Position numbers and translations under genes: made by a program. A stretch of DNA of 64,000 nucleotides from Rubrivivax sp. (GTDB lineage: Bacteria > Pseudomonadota > Gammaproteobacteria > Burkholderiales > Burkholderiaceae_C), in contig JADJHR010000001.1 of assembly GCA_016707445.1 (NCBI GenBank), positions 186,001 to 250,000 of the forward strand. Direction: 5' to 3'. Positions 46,890 to 56,150 of the stretch are shown here, one piece after another; within the stretch, counting starts at the first letter, position 1, and every line of letters begins with the position of its first letter. The notes below the pieces were generated by a model. The model worked only from the letters and a program-made list of their open reading frames with translations, ran no database searches and was not told the origin of the DNA.

Positions 46890-47431
46890 AACAACTCGAC
46901 CGCCGCTCCTTCCTGCACCACGGCCTGCGCGCCGCCGCCGTCGCCGTGCCGGTGCTGAGCCTGCCCGGTCGCGCCCTGGCCGCGGCGCCGCGTGCGCTGG
47001 CCATGGTGCATACGCACACGCGCGAGACGATCGACATCGTCTATGCGGCAGGCACCGACTACCGGCCCGACGCCTTGCAGGTGCTGAACCACTTCCTGCG
47101 CGACCACTACAGCGGCGCGGTCGCACCCATCGACCCGAACCTGCACGACCTGCTGCATGCACTGCATGTCACGCTGGACGCGCGCCAGCCCTTCCAGGTG
47201 ATCTCGGGCTACCGCTCACCGAACACCAACGCCCATCTGAAGGCCACGCGCGGCGGCGGCGTGGCCACGCGCAGCCTGCACATGGACGGCCAGGCGATCG
47301 ACATCCGGCTGCCCGGCGTGAAACTGGCCGACCTGCGCGACGCGGCGCTGTTGCTCAAGCGCGGTGGCGTTGGCTACTACGCGGACTCGCAGTTCGTGCA
47401 TGTCGACATCGGGCGCGTGCGGCGCTGGTGA
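46886..47431 (+). CDS. YcbK-like DUF882 murein endopeptidase-related protein
   Basis: A 181-residue protein with a twin-arginine signal (DRRSFLHHGLRAAAVAVPVL, cleavage after LAAAP). The M15-type zinc site follows: ISGYRSPNTNAHL, SLHMDGQAIDIRLPG and FVHVDIG, giving His, Asp and His ligands. The E. coli relative MepK (YcbK) cleaves 3-3 peptidoglycan cross-links, the product of L,D-transpeptidases such as the one encoded immediately upstream, so synthesis and cleavage genes are coupled here. Confidence 0.92.
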   Translation: MKQLDRRSFLHHGLRAAAVAVPVLSLPGRALAAAPRALAMVHTHTRETIDIVYAAGTDYRPDALQVLNHFLRDHYSGAVAPIDPNLHDLLHALHVTLDARQPFQVISGYRSPNTNAHLKATRGGGVATRSLHMDGQAIDIRLPGVKLADLRDAALLLKRGGVGYYADSQFVHVDIGRVRRW

Positions 47432-47474
47432 CGGCGACTGGCGCGCGTCGACCTACCCTGTCAAGCCATCGGTG

Positions 47475-48089
47475 ATGCAAGCCCTGCACAGCCCCGCCGC
47501 CGAGCGCAACCGCGGCCCCATCCTGGCTGAGCTGCAGCGCCTGCTGCCGGCGCAGGGCCTGGCGCTGGAGATCGCCAGCGGCACGGGCCAGCACGCTGCG
47601 CACTTCGCCGCCGCGCTGCCGCAGTGGCGATGGTTGCCGAGTGATGTCGACCCGCAGGCGCTGGCCTCGATCAGCGCCCGCTGCCAGGGCCTGGCCAACG
47701 TGCTGCCGCCGCTGCTGCTGGACATCCTGCGCACGCCCTGGGCCGGCGTACCGGCGCCGCTGGACCTGGTGTTCAGCGCCAACCTGCTGCACATCGCGCC
47801 CTGGGCCGCCTGCGCGGCGCTGATGCAGGGTGCGGCGCGGCACCTGGGTGCGACGGGTCTGCTGATCACCTACGGCCCCTATGTGCTGGACGACGAACCC
47901 ACGGCGCCCGGCAACCTGGCCTTCGACGCCGACCTGCGTGCGCGCAATGCCGAATGGGGCCTGCGCCGGCTGGCTGATGTTGCCGACCAGGCGCGGGCCG
48001 CCGGCCTGCACTTGCGCGAACAGGTGTTGATGCCGGCCAACAACCGGCTGCTGGTGTGGGCCCGGCGTGCCGGTTCAGCAGGTGCGTGA
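47475..48089 (+). CDS. DUF938 SAM-dependent methyltransferase-like protein
   Basis: A 204-residue protein of the DUF938 family: N-terminal SPAAERNRGPILAELQRLLP, motif I LALEIASGTGQHAAHFAAAL, PSDVDPQALASI, then FSANLLHIAPWAACAALM and YGPYVLDDEPTAPGNLAFDA, LRARNAEWGLRRL. The family has a methyltransferase fold but no established substrate. The stop is directly back-to-back with the hypE stop. Confidence 0.88.
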   Translation: MQALHSPAAERNRGPILAELQRLLPAQGLALEIASGTGQHAAHFAAALPQWRWLPSDVDPQALASISARCQGLANVLPPLLLDILRTPWAGVPAPLDLVFSANLLHIAPWAACAALMQGAARHLGATGLLITYGPYVLDDEPTAPGNLAFDADLRARNAEWGLRRLADVADQARAAGLHLREQVLMPANNRLLVWARRAGSAGA

Positions 48090-49136
48090 TCAGCAGATGC
48101 GCGGCAGCTGGTCGCCCTGCAGCAGGTCGACGACTCGCTCGCCACCGAAGGCCGAACGCAGCGTGACCAGCCCGGGCTGACCGTCGGCCAGCACCTCGCC
48201 CACCACCGCAGCGGCGCGGCCCAGCGGGTGGGCGCGCATCGCGGCCAGCACCGCGTCGCAATGCTCGGGCGCCACGATCGCGGCCAGCTTGCCTTCGTTG
48301 GCCAGGTACAGCATGTCCAGCCCCAGGATCTCGCAGGCTCCGCGCACCGCGTCGCTGTGCGGTAGCGCGGCCTCTTCCAGGCGGATCTGCAGTCGGCCCT
48401 CGCGTGCGAATTCGTTGACCACGGTGGCCAGCCCGCCGCGTGTGCAGTCGCGCAGCCAGCGCAGCCTGGCGTCGCCGGGCACGGCCGCGAACATGGCGTC
48501 GACCAGGCCACCCAGCGGCGCGCAGTCGCTGCGCACCGGGATCTGCAGCGCCAGATCGTTGCGCGCTGCCAGCACCGCGATGCCGTGTTCGCCCAGGCAG
48601 CCGTTGATCAGCAGGCGGTCACCGGCGCGCACCGCCTGCGGGCCCGTGCAACGCCCGGCCGGGATGGTGCCGATGCCCGCGGTGTTGATGAACAGGCCGT
48701 CGGCGGCGCCGCGTTCGACGACCTTGGTGTCGCCGGTGACGATGGCCACCCCGGCTTCGCGCGCGCAGCGCGCCATGCTGGCCAGCACCTGCAACAGGGT
48801 CTCGATGGCCAGGCCTTCTTCCAGGATCAGCCCGCAGCTCAGCCAGCGTGGCGTGGCGCCGCCCACGGCCAGGTCGTTGACGGTGCCGCAGACCGCCAGC
48901 GTGCCGATGTCGCCGCCGGCAAAGACCAGCGGCGACACGACGTAGCTGTCGGTCGTGAAGGCCAGCTGCGCGCCGGGCGGGATCAAGCCATACGGCAGGC
49001 GCGCCTGGTCTTCCAGCGGCGCCAGCCATTCGTTGTCGAAGGCCGGCGCGATCACTTCGCGGATCAGCTCGTGCATCGCGCGGCCGCCGGCGCCATGCGC
49101 CATGGCGATGCGCTGACCCTGCCAGCGGCTGCTCAT
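48090..49136 (-). CDS. hypE: hydrogenase maturation protein HypE
   Basis: A 348-residue HypE: MAHGAGGRAMHELI, TTDSYVVSPLVFAGGDIG, CGTVNDLAVGGATPRWLSCG, VTGDTKVVERG and the C-terminal PRIC. HypE dehydrates the carbamoyl group carried on that C-terminal Cys to a thiocyanate, the source of the CN ligands of the [NiFe] centre. The start overlaps the hypD stop. Gene order on this strand is hypF-hypC-hypD-hypE; the hydrogenase subunits are not in the window. Confidence 0.97.
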   Translation of the reverse strand: MSSRWQGQRIAMAHGAGGRAMHELIREVIAPAFDNEWLAPLEDQARLPYGLIPPGAQLAFTTDSYVVSPLVFAGGDIGTLAVCGTVNDLAVGGATPRWLSCGLILEEGLAIETLLQVLASMARCAREAGVAIVTGDTKVVERGAADGLFINTAGIGTIPAGRCTGPQAVRAGDRLLINGCLGEHGIAVLAARNDLALQIPVRSDCAPLGGLVDAMFAAVPGDARLRWLRDCTRGGLATVVNEFAREGRLQIRLEEAALPHSDAVRGACEILGLDMLYLANEGKLAAIVAPEHCDAVLAAMRAHPLGRAAAVVGEVLADGQPGLVTLRSAFGGERVVDLLQGDQLPRIC

Positions 49137-50260
49137 GACAGCGCCGCCGGTTCCCGGCGCGCAAACTGGTAGTAGGCGGCGCAGGCGCCTTCGCTGCTGA
49201 CCATCAGCGCGCCCAGCGGCGTCTGCGGCGTGCAGGCGTTGCCGAAGACGCGGCACTGGCGCGGCTTGATGGCACCGGTCAACACCTCGGCGCATTGGCA
49301 GCCCGGTGGGTCGGCCACGCGCGCAGCGGGCAGCGCGAACAGGCGTTCGGCGTCGAAGCGTGCATAGGCTTCGCACATGCGAACGCCGGAATGTTCGATC
49401 GACCCCAGGCCACGCCATTCGAAGCGATCGCGCAGCTCGAACACGCGCGCGATCGCGGCCTGCGCCACGGCGTTGCCGCGTGCGTCGACCAGGCGCGCGT
49501 ACTGGTTCTCGATCTCGGCGCGGCCCTGTTCGATCTGGCGCAGCACCATCAGCAGGCTTTGCAGCAGGTCGGTCGGCTCGAAGCCCGACACCACCAGCGG
49601 CCGCCGGTAGTGCTGCGCGATGAACTCGAACGGCGCCGTGCCGATGATCATCGCCACATGGCCGGGGCCGATGAAACCGGCGATGCCCATCTGCGGCGCG
49701 TCGAGAATGGCCCTGAGCGTCGGCACGATGGTGATGTGGTTGCAGAACAGCGAGAAGTTGCCGATGCCTCGCCGCTCGGCTTCGAGCACCGTCAGCGCGG
49801 TGGACGGCATCGTGGTCTCGAAACCCAGCGCGAAGAACACCACGTGGCGATCGGGATTCGCCGCGGCCAGCGCCAGCGCGTCCAGCGGCGAGTACACCAT
49901 GCGCACGTCGGCGCCTTCGGCGCGCGCCTGCAGCAGCGATGCCTTGGACCCTGGCACGCGCATGGCGTCACCAAAGGTCGTGAAGGTCACGCCGGGCTGC
50001 TGCGCGATGGCGATGGCGTCGTCCACGCGCCCCATCGGCAGCACGCACACGGGGCAACCGGGGCCGTGCACGAATTCAATCGCCGGCGGGATCAGGTCTT
50101 TCAGCGCATAGCGAAAGATCGCATGCGTGTGGCCGCCGCAGACCTCCATGATCTGTATCGGCCGGTCTGCGCTTGCGCCCAGCCGCACGCTGGCGGCGTC
50201 GATCTCGCGCAGCAGCGCTTTTGCGGCCAGCGGGTCGCGGAACTCGTCGACGTACTTCAT
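49133..50260 (-). CDS. hypD: hydrogenase maturation protein HypD
   Basis: A 375-residue HypD: MEVCGGHTHAIFRY, FVHGPGCPVCVLPMGR, TFGDAMRVPGS, FALGFETTMP, CNHITIVPTLRA, GFIGPGHVAMIIG and the C-terminal Cys cluster region PPGCQCAEVLTG and PRQCRVFGNAC that binds 4Fe-4S. With HypC it forms the scaffold on which the Fe(CN)2CO group is built. It overlaps hypC by ATGA and hypE likewise, consistent with a stoichiometric complex. Confidence 0.97.
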   Translation of the reverse strand: MKYVDEFRDPLAAKALLREIDAASVRLGASADRPIQIMEVCGGHTHAIFRYALKDLIPPAIEFVHGPGCPVCVLPMGRVDDAIAIAQQPGVTFTTFGDAMRVPGSKASLLQARAEGADVRMVYSPLDALALAAANPDRHVVFFALGFETTMPSTALTVLEAERRGIGNFSLFCNHITIVPTLRAILDAPQMGIAGFIGPGHVAMIIGTAPFEFIAQHYRRPLVVSGFEPTDLLQSLLMVLRQIEQGRAEIENQYARLVDARGNAVAQAAIARVFELRDRFEWRGLGSIEHSGVRMCEAYARFDAERLFALPAARVADPPGCQCAEVLTGAIKPRQCRVFGNACTPQTPLGALMVSSEGACAAYYQFARREPAALS

Positions 50261-50538
50261 GCCGTCACCGAGGCTTTGTAGGCCTCGAACTCGGCCTGCG
50301 CATCGCCCAGCTGCTGCAACAGCTGCAGCGTCAGCCGGGCTTCGTCTTCGTCGATGCGGTTCAGCGCAAAGCCCACATGCACCAGCACCCAGGCACCGAC
50401 GCAGTCGTCCGGCGTCTGGCCGTCATCGAGGATGCAGGCGATGTTGACCTCGCGCCGCACGCCGAGCACGTCGACCAGCGCCAGCAGCGCCTCGGGCTGG
50501 GTGATGGCGACGATCTGTCCGGGTATGCCCAGGCACAT
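50257..50538 (-). CDS. hypC: hydrogenase assembly chaperone HypC
   Basis: A 93-residue HypC/HupF chaperone. The N-terminal MCLGIPGQIVAI carries the essential Cys2 that binds the iron precursor; GAWVLVHVGFALNRIDEDEA is the conserved OB-fold core. It follows hypF by 24 bases and overlaps hypD. Confidence 0.97.
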   Translation of the reverse strand: MCLGIPGQIVAITQPEALLALVDVLGVRREVNIACILDDGQTPDDCVGAWVLVHVGFALNRIDEDEARLTLQLLQQLGDAQAEFEAYKASVTA

Positions 50539-50562
50539 GCTGATTTCCTTCGGGGTTGAACT

Positions 50563-52974
50563 TCAGTCTCGGCGCGCCAGTGCCACCAGCGCCTGGCCCC
50601 AGGCCAGGCCACCGTCGCCCGCCGGAACCTGCTGCGGCAGCAGCGCCTGCAGGCCGGCGTCGGCCAGACCCTGCAGCACCAGTTCGGCAAGTATGCGGTT
50701 CTGGAACACACCGCCGCCCAGCGCCACCGTCGTCAGCCCGTGCCGCCGCGCCAGTGGTACGGCCGTGCGCACTACCGCGGCAGCCAGGCCGCGGTGAAAG
50801 CGCGTTGCGATGTGTGCTGCCGGCGTCTGCCGGGCCAGGTCATCGAGCAGCGCCTGCCACATCGGCAGCGGGTCGATCTGCGGCAGGCCGCGGGCCGGCG
50901 TCACGATCGAGAAAGGGTAGGGCGGCAGCGCGTCATCGGCAAGGGCCTCGTCGTCGACCAGCGCTTCGAGCCGCATCGCCGCTTCGCCTTCGTAGGCCAC
51001 GTGATCGCGGCAGACGCCGATCGCCGCCGCCACGGCGTCGAACCAGCGGCCGCAACTGCTGGTCGGCGGGGCCAGCTTGGCGTGGTCGAACAGGCCATCG
51101 AGCAAGGCGCGCGGCTTGGCGGCAAGAAAGCGCACCAGTTCCAGGTCACCGTGTTCGGCAAGCAGCCGCGTCCATCCCAGGCCGCGCACCAAATGGGCAT
51201 AGGTGTTGCGCCAGGGCTGCAGCGCGGCGCGGTCGCTGCCGAGCAGCGGCTGCTGTTGCAGGTGGCCCAGGCGCGTGCACTGGCGATAGTCGACGCGCAG
51301 AAATTCTCCGCCCCACAGTTCGGGCCGGCCGTCATCGCCGTGCCCCAGGCCGAGGCCGTCGAGCGCGATGCCGAGCACCGGGCCGGCGTGCAGCGGCCAA
51401 CCCCATTCACCCAGGCAGGCCGCGATGTGCGCATGATGGTGGTCGACCTCGACCACGCGTGTGCCGAAGCGATCATGTGCCGCCTGCGTCGAGGCATAGC
51501 CCGGATGGGCATCGCAGGCCACGATCTCGGGGTCGAAATCGTAGAAGCGCAGGTGGTCGGCCAGTGCACGCTGCTGGTCGGCGCGGCAGGCCGCGTCGTG
51601 CAGGCCACCCAGGTGATGCGACAGCAGCCCGGCGCCGTCGCGCAAGAGCACGAAGCTGTTCTTCAGGTCGCCGCCCAGCGCCAGCACGCGGGTGTCGGGG
51701 TCGAAGCCCGGCGGCAGCGGCAGCGGCGCCGGTGCCAGGCCGCGTGCGCGGCGCAGCACACGAAAGGTGCCTGCGATGACGCGCCCGACCGAATCGTCGA
51801 GGCGGCGTTCGATCTCGCGGTCGTGGTCGAGCACCCAGGTCACGGCCGTGCCCAGGCTCGCTGCGGCGCCGGGCAGCGTGATGGCCTGCGGTTCGTCGCT
51901 GAGGTTGCCGCTGGTCAGCACGATGGCCGTGCGGCGGCTGCCCATCAGCAGGTGGTGCAGCGGCGTGGCCGGCAGCATCAGGCCCAGCGTCGACAGCCCT
52001 GGCGCGATGCCCTCGGCAAGGTGCACCGCAGACGCTGGGCAGCGTGGCAGCAGCACGATGGGTGCGGCAGCGCTGCCCAGCGCCGCGGCGGCCAGGTCGT
52101 CGACCCGGCACACGCTGCGCGCCATGTCCAGGTCGCGCACCAACAGGGCCAGCGGTTTGGCCTCGCGGCGCTTGAGTGCCCGCAAGCGTGCAACGGCGGC
52201 GTCGTTGCCGGCATCGCAGGCGATCTGGTAGCCGCCGATGCCCTTCACCAGCAGCAGCTCACCGCGATCGATCAAGGTGGCAGCGGCATCGATGTCGTCG
52301 ATCGATGTCAGCGCGGCCAGGTCCCCGGTCTCGCCGTCGAGCCGGCGCAGCGTGGCCTTCGGTCCGCAGGTCGGGCAGGCCATGGCCTGCGCATGAAAGC
52401 GGCGGTCGTCGGGGTCGGTGTATTCGCGCAGGCAGTCGGCACACAGCGCAAACGCGGCCATCGTCGTATTGGCGCGGTCGTAGGGCGACTGCCTGAACAC
52501 CGACAGGCGCGGTCCGCAGTCGGTGCAGGCCGTGAACGGATATCGATGGCGGCGCGATGCGCGGTTCAGCGTCTCAGCCAGACAGGCTGCACAGGTGGCG
52601 CGGTCGGGCGCGACGCCCAGGCCGGGTTGTTCGGCGCTGCTGGCGCGAATGTGGAAGCCGGACGCTCGATCGTCGGGCGGATCGAGGTCGCAGACCTGCA
52701 GGCTGTCGATGCGCAGCCCGCCTTGCGCCAGGCCGCGCAGCCGCGCTTCGAAGTCACGCAGCGCGGCTGCCGTGCCATAGGCCTGGACCACGGCGGCGGT
52801 GCCGGCGTTGTGCACCGAGCCCTCGATGTGCAGTGCGCGCGCCAGGCGCAGCACCTGCGGCCGGCAGCCCACGCCCTGAACGACGCCGCGCAGTTCGAAA
52901 CGCCGACCTTCGATCGCGGCCTGGCTGGCCGCCGGGGCAGTCGACAGCGGGGGGTCTGCTTGGGCCGGCATCAC
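50563..52974 (-). CDS. hypF: carbamoyltransferase HypF
   Basis: An 803-residue HypF. N-terminal acylphosphatase domain GVVQGVGCRPQVLRLARALH (usual Phe replaced by Cys), two C-x2-C-x18-C-x2-C zinc fingers (CAACLAETL...CTDC and CADCLREYT...CPTC), a YrdC-like domain (LLVKGIGGYQIACDAGN, ALKRREAKPLALLVRD) and a Kae1-like C-terminal domain (VVEVDHHHAHIAACLGEWG, ALDGLGLGHG, ALGGGVFQNRILAE). It makes thiocarboxamide on HypE from carbamoyl phosphate. It is the first gene of hypFCDE and is divergent from the SDR gene. hypA and hypB are not here. Confidence 0.97.
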   Translation of the reverse strand: MMPAQADPPLSTAPAASQAAIEGRRFELRGVVQGVGCRPQVLRLARALHIEGSVHNAGTAAVVQAYGTAAALRDFEARLRGLAQGGLRIDSLQVCDLDPPDDRASGFHIRASSAEQPGLGVAPDRATCAACLAETLNRASRRHRYPFTACTDCGPRLSVFRQSPYDRANTTMAAFALCADCLREYTDPDDRRFHAQAMACPTCGPKATLRRLDGETGDLAALTSIDDIDAAATLIDRGELLLVKGIGGYQIACDAGNDAAVARLRALKRREAKPLALLVRDLDMARSVCRVDDLAAAALGSAAAPIVLLPRCPASAVHLAEGIAPGLSTLGLMLPATPLHHLLMGSRRTAIVLTSGNLSDEPQAITLPGAAASLGTAVTWVLDHDREIERRLDDSVGRVIAGTFRVLRRARGLAPAPLPLPPGFDPDTRVLALGGDLKNSFVLLRDGAGLLSHHLGGLHDAACRADQQRALADHLRFYDFDPEIVACDAHPGYASTQAAHDRFGTRVVEVDHHHAHIAACLGEWGWPLHAGPVLGIALDGLGLGHGDDGRPELWGGEFLRVDYRQCTRLGHLQQQPLLGSDRAALQPWRNTYAHLVRGLGWTRLLAEHGDLELVRFLAAKPRALLDGLFDHAKLAPPTSSCGRWFDAVAAAIGVCRDHVAYEGEAAMRLEALVDDEALADDALPPYPFSIVTPARGLPQIDPLPMWQALLDDLARQTPAAHIATRFHRGLAAAVVRTAVPLARRHGLTTVALGGGVFQNRILAELVLQGLADAGLQALLPQQVPAGDGGLAWGQALVALARRD

Positions 52975-53001
52975 GGATGGCGATCAGGGTAGCACCCGGG
53001 C

Positions 53002-53029
53002 CTGACCGGGTTCCGCTCTGCCCTATGAT
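53002..53029 (+). promoter_or_regulatory. candidate sigma-70 promoter of the SDR-phaC pair
   Basis: CTGACC (53002-53007), N16, TATGAT (53024-53029) lies 33 bases upstream of the SDR start in the hypF-SDR divergent gap. The -10 matches 5 of 6 bases; the -35 is weaker. Confidence 0.45.
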
Positions 53030-53061
53030 GGTGCACTGCAACAACACCATCCGGGGGCGCA

Positions 53062-53877
53062 ATGGACTTTTCGAAGCGGGCAGCGGTCATTACCGGGGGC
53101 GGCAGTGGCATCGGCCGTGCCGTGGCCGCGGCGATGGGAAAACGCGGCATTGGCGCTGTTGCGCTGGTGGACTTGAACGCCGCAGTCGACGGGGTGGCCG
53201 ACGCGCTGAACACCGAGGCCGGGCGCAGCTTCGCGCTGCCATTCCGCGGCGACACCACCGACGAGGCCTTTCGGGCCCAGGTCTTCGACCGCATCAGCCA
53301 GCAGCATGGCCCGGTGTCGCTGTGCGTGCCGGCAGCCGGCATCACGCGTGACGACCTGTCGGTGCGCATCGACAAGCTGACCGGCAAGGCCCGCATCTAC
53401 CCGCTGGAGCAGTTCAAGCAGGTCGTCGACGTCAACCTGATCGCGCCCGTGTACTGGTCGCTGGAGATGATCGGCCGCATCGCCGAGGACCGCGCCGCGC
53501 GCGGCCTCAAGCGCTGGCGGCCCGACGAAGGCATCCAGGGCTCGGTGGTCTTCATCGGGTCGATCTCGTCGCAGGGCAATCGCGGCCAGATCTCGTACGC
53601 CAGCACCAAGGCCGGACTCGAAGGCGCGGCAGCGACGATCATGAAAGAGGCCATGTTCTACGGCGTGCGCTGCAGCGTCATCCACCCCGGCTTCACCGAC
53701 ACGCCGATGGTGCGCGCGATGGGTGAAGACTACGTGGCCAAGAACATCCTGCCCTATACGCAGCTGGGCCGCCTGATCCAGCCCGACGAGATCGCCGACG
53801 CGATCTGCTTCATGCTGGCCAACGCTGCCGTCAGCGGCGAGCTGTGGGTCGACGCCGGCTGGCACGCGCCGGCGTAG
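53062..53877 (+). CDS. short-chain dehydrogenase/reductase next to phaC
   Basis: A 271-residue SDR: nucleotide-binding VITGGGSGIGRAVAAAMG, VPAAGITRDDL (NAG region variant), catalytic Ser in VVFIGSISSQGNRGQ and SYASTKAGLEG with Tyr-x3-Lys, then HPGFTDTPMV. It has a 20-residue insertion (RGLKRWRPDEGIQG) compared with FabG/PhaB, so I do not call it acetoacetyl-CoA reductase. The phaC start lies 13 bases downstream, suggesting a role in supplying or modifying hydroxyacyl units for PHA, but another alcohol or ketone substrate is possible. Confidence 0.88.
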   Translation: MDFSKRAAVITGGGSGIGRAVAAAMGKRGIGAVALVDLNAAVDGVADALNTEAGRSFALPFRGDTTDEAFRAQVFDRISQQHGPVSLCVPAAGITRDDLSVRIDKLTGKARIYPLEQFKQVVDVNLIAPVYWSLEMIGRIAEDRAARGLKRWRPDEGIQGSVVFIGSISSQGNRGQISYASTKAGLEGAAATIMKEAMFYGVRCSVIHPGFTDTPMVRAMGEDYVAKNILPYTQLGRLIQPDEIADAICFMLANAAVSGELWVDAGWHAPA

Positions 53878-53890
53878 CGGGAGAGCTCAA

Positions 53891-55645
53891 ATGGCCAGCC
53901 GCCGCCCATCCACCCCCCGCACCCAGGATTTCGACCGTGAGTTCCGCGCCCAGATGGCGCAGATGACCGCCGGCCTCGCGCCCACGGCCTTCACCACCGC
54001 CTGGGCCGACTGGGCGATGCACCTGGCCCTGTCGCCTGCGCGCCGCGCCGAGCTGCGCCAGCAGTCGCTGGAATGCGCCAACGACACCTGGGCCTTTGTG
54101 CTGCGCGCGCTGGGCGGTGCGCCGCTGGCGCCGTCCGACGGCCTGCCCGACACGGGCGAAAAGCCCGACCGTCGCTTCCAGGCCGAGCCCTGGTCGCAGT
54201 TTCCGTTCAACGTCTACGCACGCGCCTACCAGAACAACGTGGCGCTGATGAAGTCGGCGCTGCACGATGTGGACGGTGTCAGCGACAGCCACGCGCAGCT
54301 GCTCGAATTTGCAGTGCGCCTGCTGCTGGACGCCACGTCGCCGTCGAACACCCTGGCCACCAACCCCGAACTGCTGGCGCTGACGAAGGCCGAGCAGGGG
54401 CAGAACCTGGTGCGCGGCCTGCAGAACCTGGCCGAAGACGTGAAACGCTTGCTCGAAGGCCAGCCGCCGGCGGGCACCGAGAATTTCGAGCTTGGCAAGG
54501 TGGTGGCCGCGACGCCGGGCAAGGTGGTGCTGCGCAACGCGCTGATCGAACTGATCCAGTACACGCCGACCACCAAGACGGTCTGCGCCGAGCCGGTGCT
54601 GATCGTGCCGGCCTGGATCATGAAGTACTACATCCTCGACCTGAGTGCGCGCAACTCGCTCGTCAAGTACCTGGTCGACCAGGGGCACACGGTGTTCATG
54701 GTGTCGTGGAAGAACCCGGGCGAGGACGACCGCAACCTGGGCATGGACGACTACGTCGAGCTGGGTTTTCGTGCCGCGGTGGATGCGGTGTCGGCCATCG
54801 TGCCGAAGCGCAAGATGCACGCGGTGGGCTACTGCATCGGCGGCACGCTGCTGAGCATCGGCGCGGCGACGCTGGCGCGCGACCGCGACGAGCGGCTTGC
54901 GTCGCTCACGATGTTCGCGGCGCAGACCGACTTCAGCGAGCCCGGTGAGCTGGCCTATTTCATCAACCCCAGCCAGCTGGCCACGCTGGAAGCGACGATG
55001 AGCAAGAAGGGCGTGCTGGACAGCCGGCAGATGGGCGGTGCCTTCGTGCTGCTGCGCGCGCCGGACCTGCTGTGGCAGCCGATCATCGATCAGTACGTCA
55101 AGGGCAAGCGCGAGGCCATGATCGACCTCATGGCCTGGAACGCCGACGGCACCCGCATGCCCTGGCGCATGCATACGGAATACCTGTACCGCCTGTACCT
55201 GGACAACGAACTGGCGGGCAACCGCTTTCCGGTTGGCGGCAAGTTGATCCGGCTGTCGGACATCCGCGTGCCGATGTTCGTGGTCGGCACCGAGACCGAC
55301 CATGTCGCACCCTGGAAGTCGGTCTACAAGGTCGACAACCTGGTGCGCTCGGACGACCTGACCTTCTTGCTGACCTCGGGCGGCCACAACGCCGGCATCG
55401 TGGCCGGCCCGGTGCACCCCAAGCGCCACTACCGCATGCGCACGCGCCGGCTGGTCGACCCGCACCTGGCACCCGACGACTGGCTGGCGGCCGCGAAGAA
55501 GCACGAGGGCTCGTGGTGGCCGGCCTGGCAGCGTTGGCTGGCGTCGCATTCCGGCGCCCAGGTCAAGCCGCCGGCGATGGGGGCGGCGAAAAGCGGCTTG
55601 CCGGTGCTGGGCGACGCGCCCGGTGACTATGTTCGGCAGCGATAG
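53891..55645 (+). CDS. phaC: class I polyhydroxyalkanoate synthase
   Basis: A 584-residue PHA synthase. The N-terminal PWSQFPFNVYARAYQNN and the lipase-box-like GYCIGGTLL with nucleophile Cys315 are followed by Asp419 in WNADGTRMP and His499 in GGHNAGIVAGP, the Cys-Asp-His triad that polymerises (R)-3-hydroxyacyl-CoA into granules. WWPAWQRWLASHSG near the end is conserved too. Length fits class I. The last 206 bases of homologous 3' sequence recur at 58152-58357. No phasin or phaA/phaB is adjacent. Confidence 0.96.
   Translation: MASRRPSTPRTQDFDREFRAQMAQMTAGLAPTAFTTAWADWAMHLALSPARRAELRQQSLECANDTWAFVLRALGGAPLAPSDGLPDTGEKPDRRFQAEPWSQFPFNVYARAYQNNVALMKSALHDVDGVSDSHAQLLEFAVRLLLDATSPSNTLATNPELLALTKAEQGQNLVRGLQNLAEDVKRLLEGQPPAGTENFELGKVVAATPGKVVLRNALIELIQYTPTTKTVCAEPVLIVPAWIMKYYILDLSARNSLVKYLVDQGHTVFMVSWKNPGEDDRNLGMDDYVELGFRAAVDAVSAIVPKRKMHAVGYCIGGTLLSIGAATLARDRDERLASLTMFAAQTDFSEPGELAYFINPSQLATLEATMSKKGVLDSRQMGGAFVLLRAPDLLWQPIIDQYVKGKREAMIDLMAWNADGTRMPWRMHTEYLYRLYLDNELAGNRFPVGGKLIRLSDIRVPMFVVGTETDHVAPWKSVYKVDNLVRSDDLTFLLTSGGHNAGIVAGPVHPKRHYRMRTRRLVDPHLAPDDWLAAAKKHEGSWWPAWQRWLASHSGAQVKPPAMGAAKSGLPVLGDAPGDYVRQR
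55360..55565 (+). repeat. copy A of a ~206-bp repeat (3' region of phaC)
   Basis: Inside intact phaC, from codons for TFLLTSGGHNAG to SHSGAQV. It matches 58152-58357 in the same orientation at constant offset 2792, with roughly a dozen differences by eye. Confidence 0.9.
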
Positions 55646-55662
55646 ACGCGTGGTTGACCGAG

Positions 55663-56134
55663 TCACGATCGAATTCGTGAAACAGGCTCTGTTCGCGTCA
55701 GCTGACGATGACGCCATGTACCGACGGCCAAGGTCAACAGCGAGGCGGGCTTGGCGCCGGATCGGGTATTGCGGTCCAGCGCCCGGAACCAGCCGAGGTA
55801 GTTGGGCAGGTATGAGGTTGCGACGCCCTTGAAGCGGCGCATCCTTCCTTGAACCGCCCGTGATACGCGTTGACGTTTTGGATGTGCCGGTCGGTTTGCC
55901 GGGGATTTCTAACTCCCAACCGAGAACAGGTCGGCACGCTCGGAGAACATCGGTGCCCTTCATCTGGCCGCGTTCGGACCGTGCCACGTCCCATTCTTCT
56001 GGCGCGGTACCCAGGCGTTAGCACTGCCATCGCGGCCGACACACAACGACAGCGCGGATGGCGCGCTGGCCAAGCCCGTTGCGGTCGTCGATAGCGCCTT
56101 GCACCGCTGGTCTGGGCGGCCGATGACGACAGGC
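55663..56134 (-). mobile_element. decayed IS1595-family transposase remnant
   Basis: In three minus-strand frames, in order: VVIGRPDQRCKALSTT with VGRDGSANAWVPRQKNGTWH (56134 to 55960), HIQNVNAYHGRFKE (about 55890-55849) and MRRFKGVATSYLPNYLGWFRALDRN (55842 on). These match the C-terminal half of IS1595-type transposases, whose catalytic core ends HxQNVNAYHxRLKxWMxRFxGVATKYLxNYLGW. At least two frameshifts and a missing N-terminal part make it inactive. I could not define terminal inverted repeats. It sits between phaC and the DTW gene. Confidence 0.7.
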
Positions 56135-56150
56135 GTGCGACCATTCCCGC

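Noticed and set aside
53831..55987. A 718-codon minus-strand frame opposite phaC
   Set aside because: Mirror of the conserved phaC coding frame; no domain or ribosome site.
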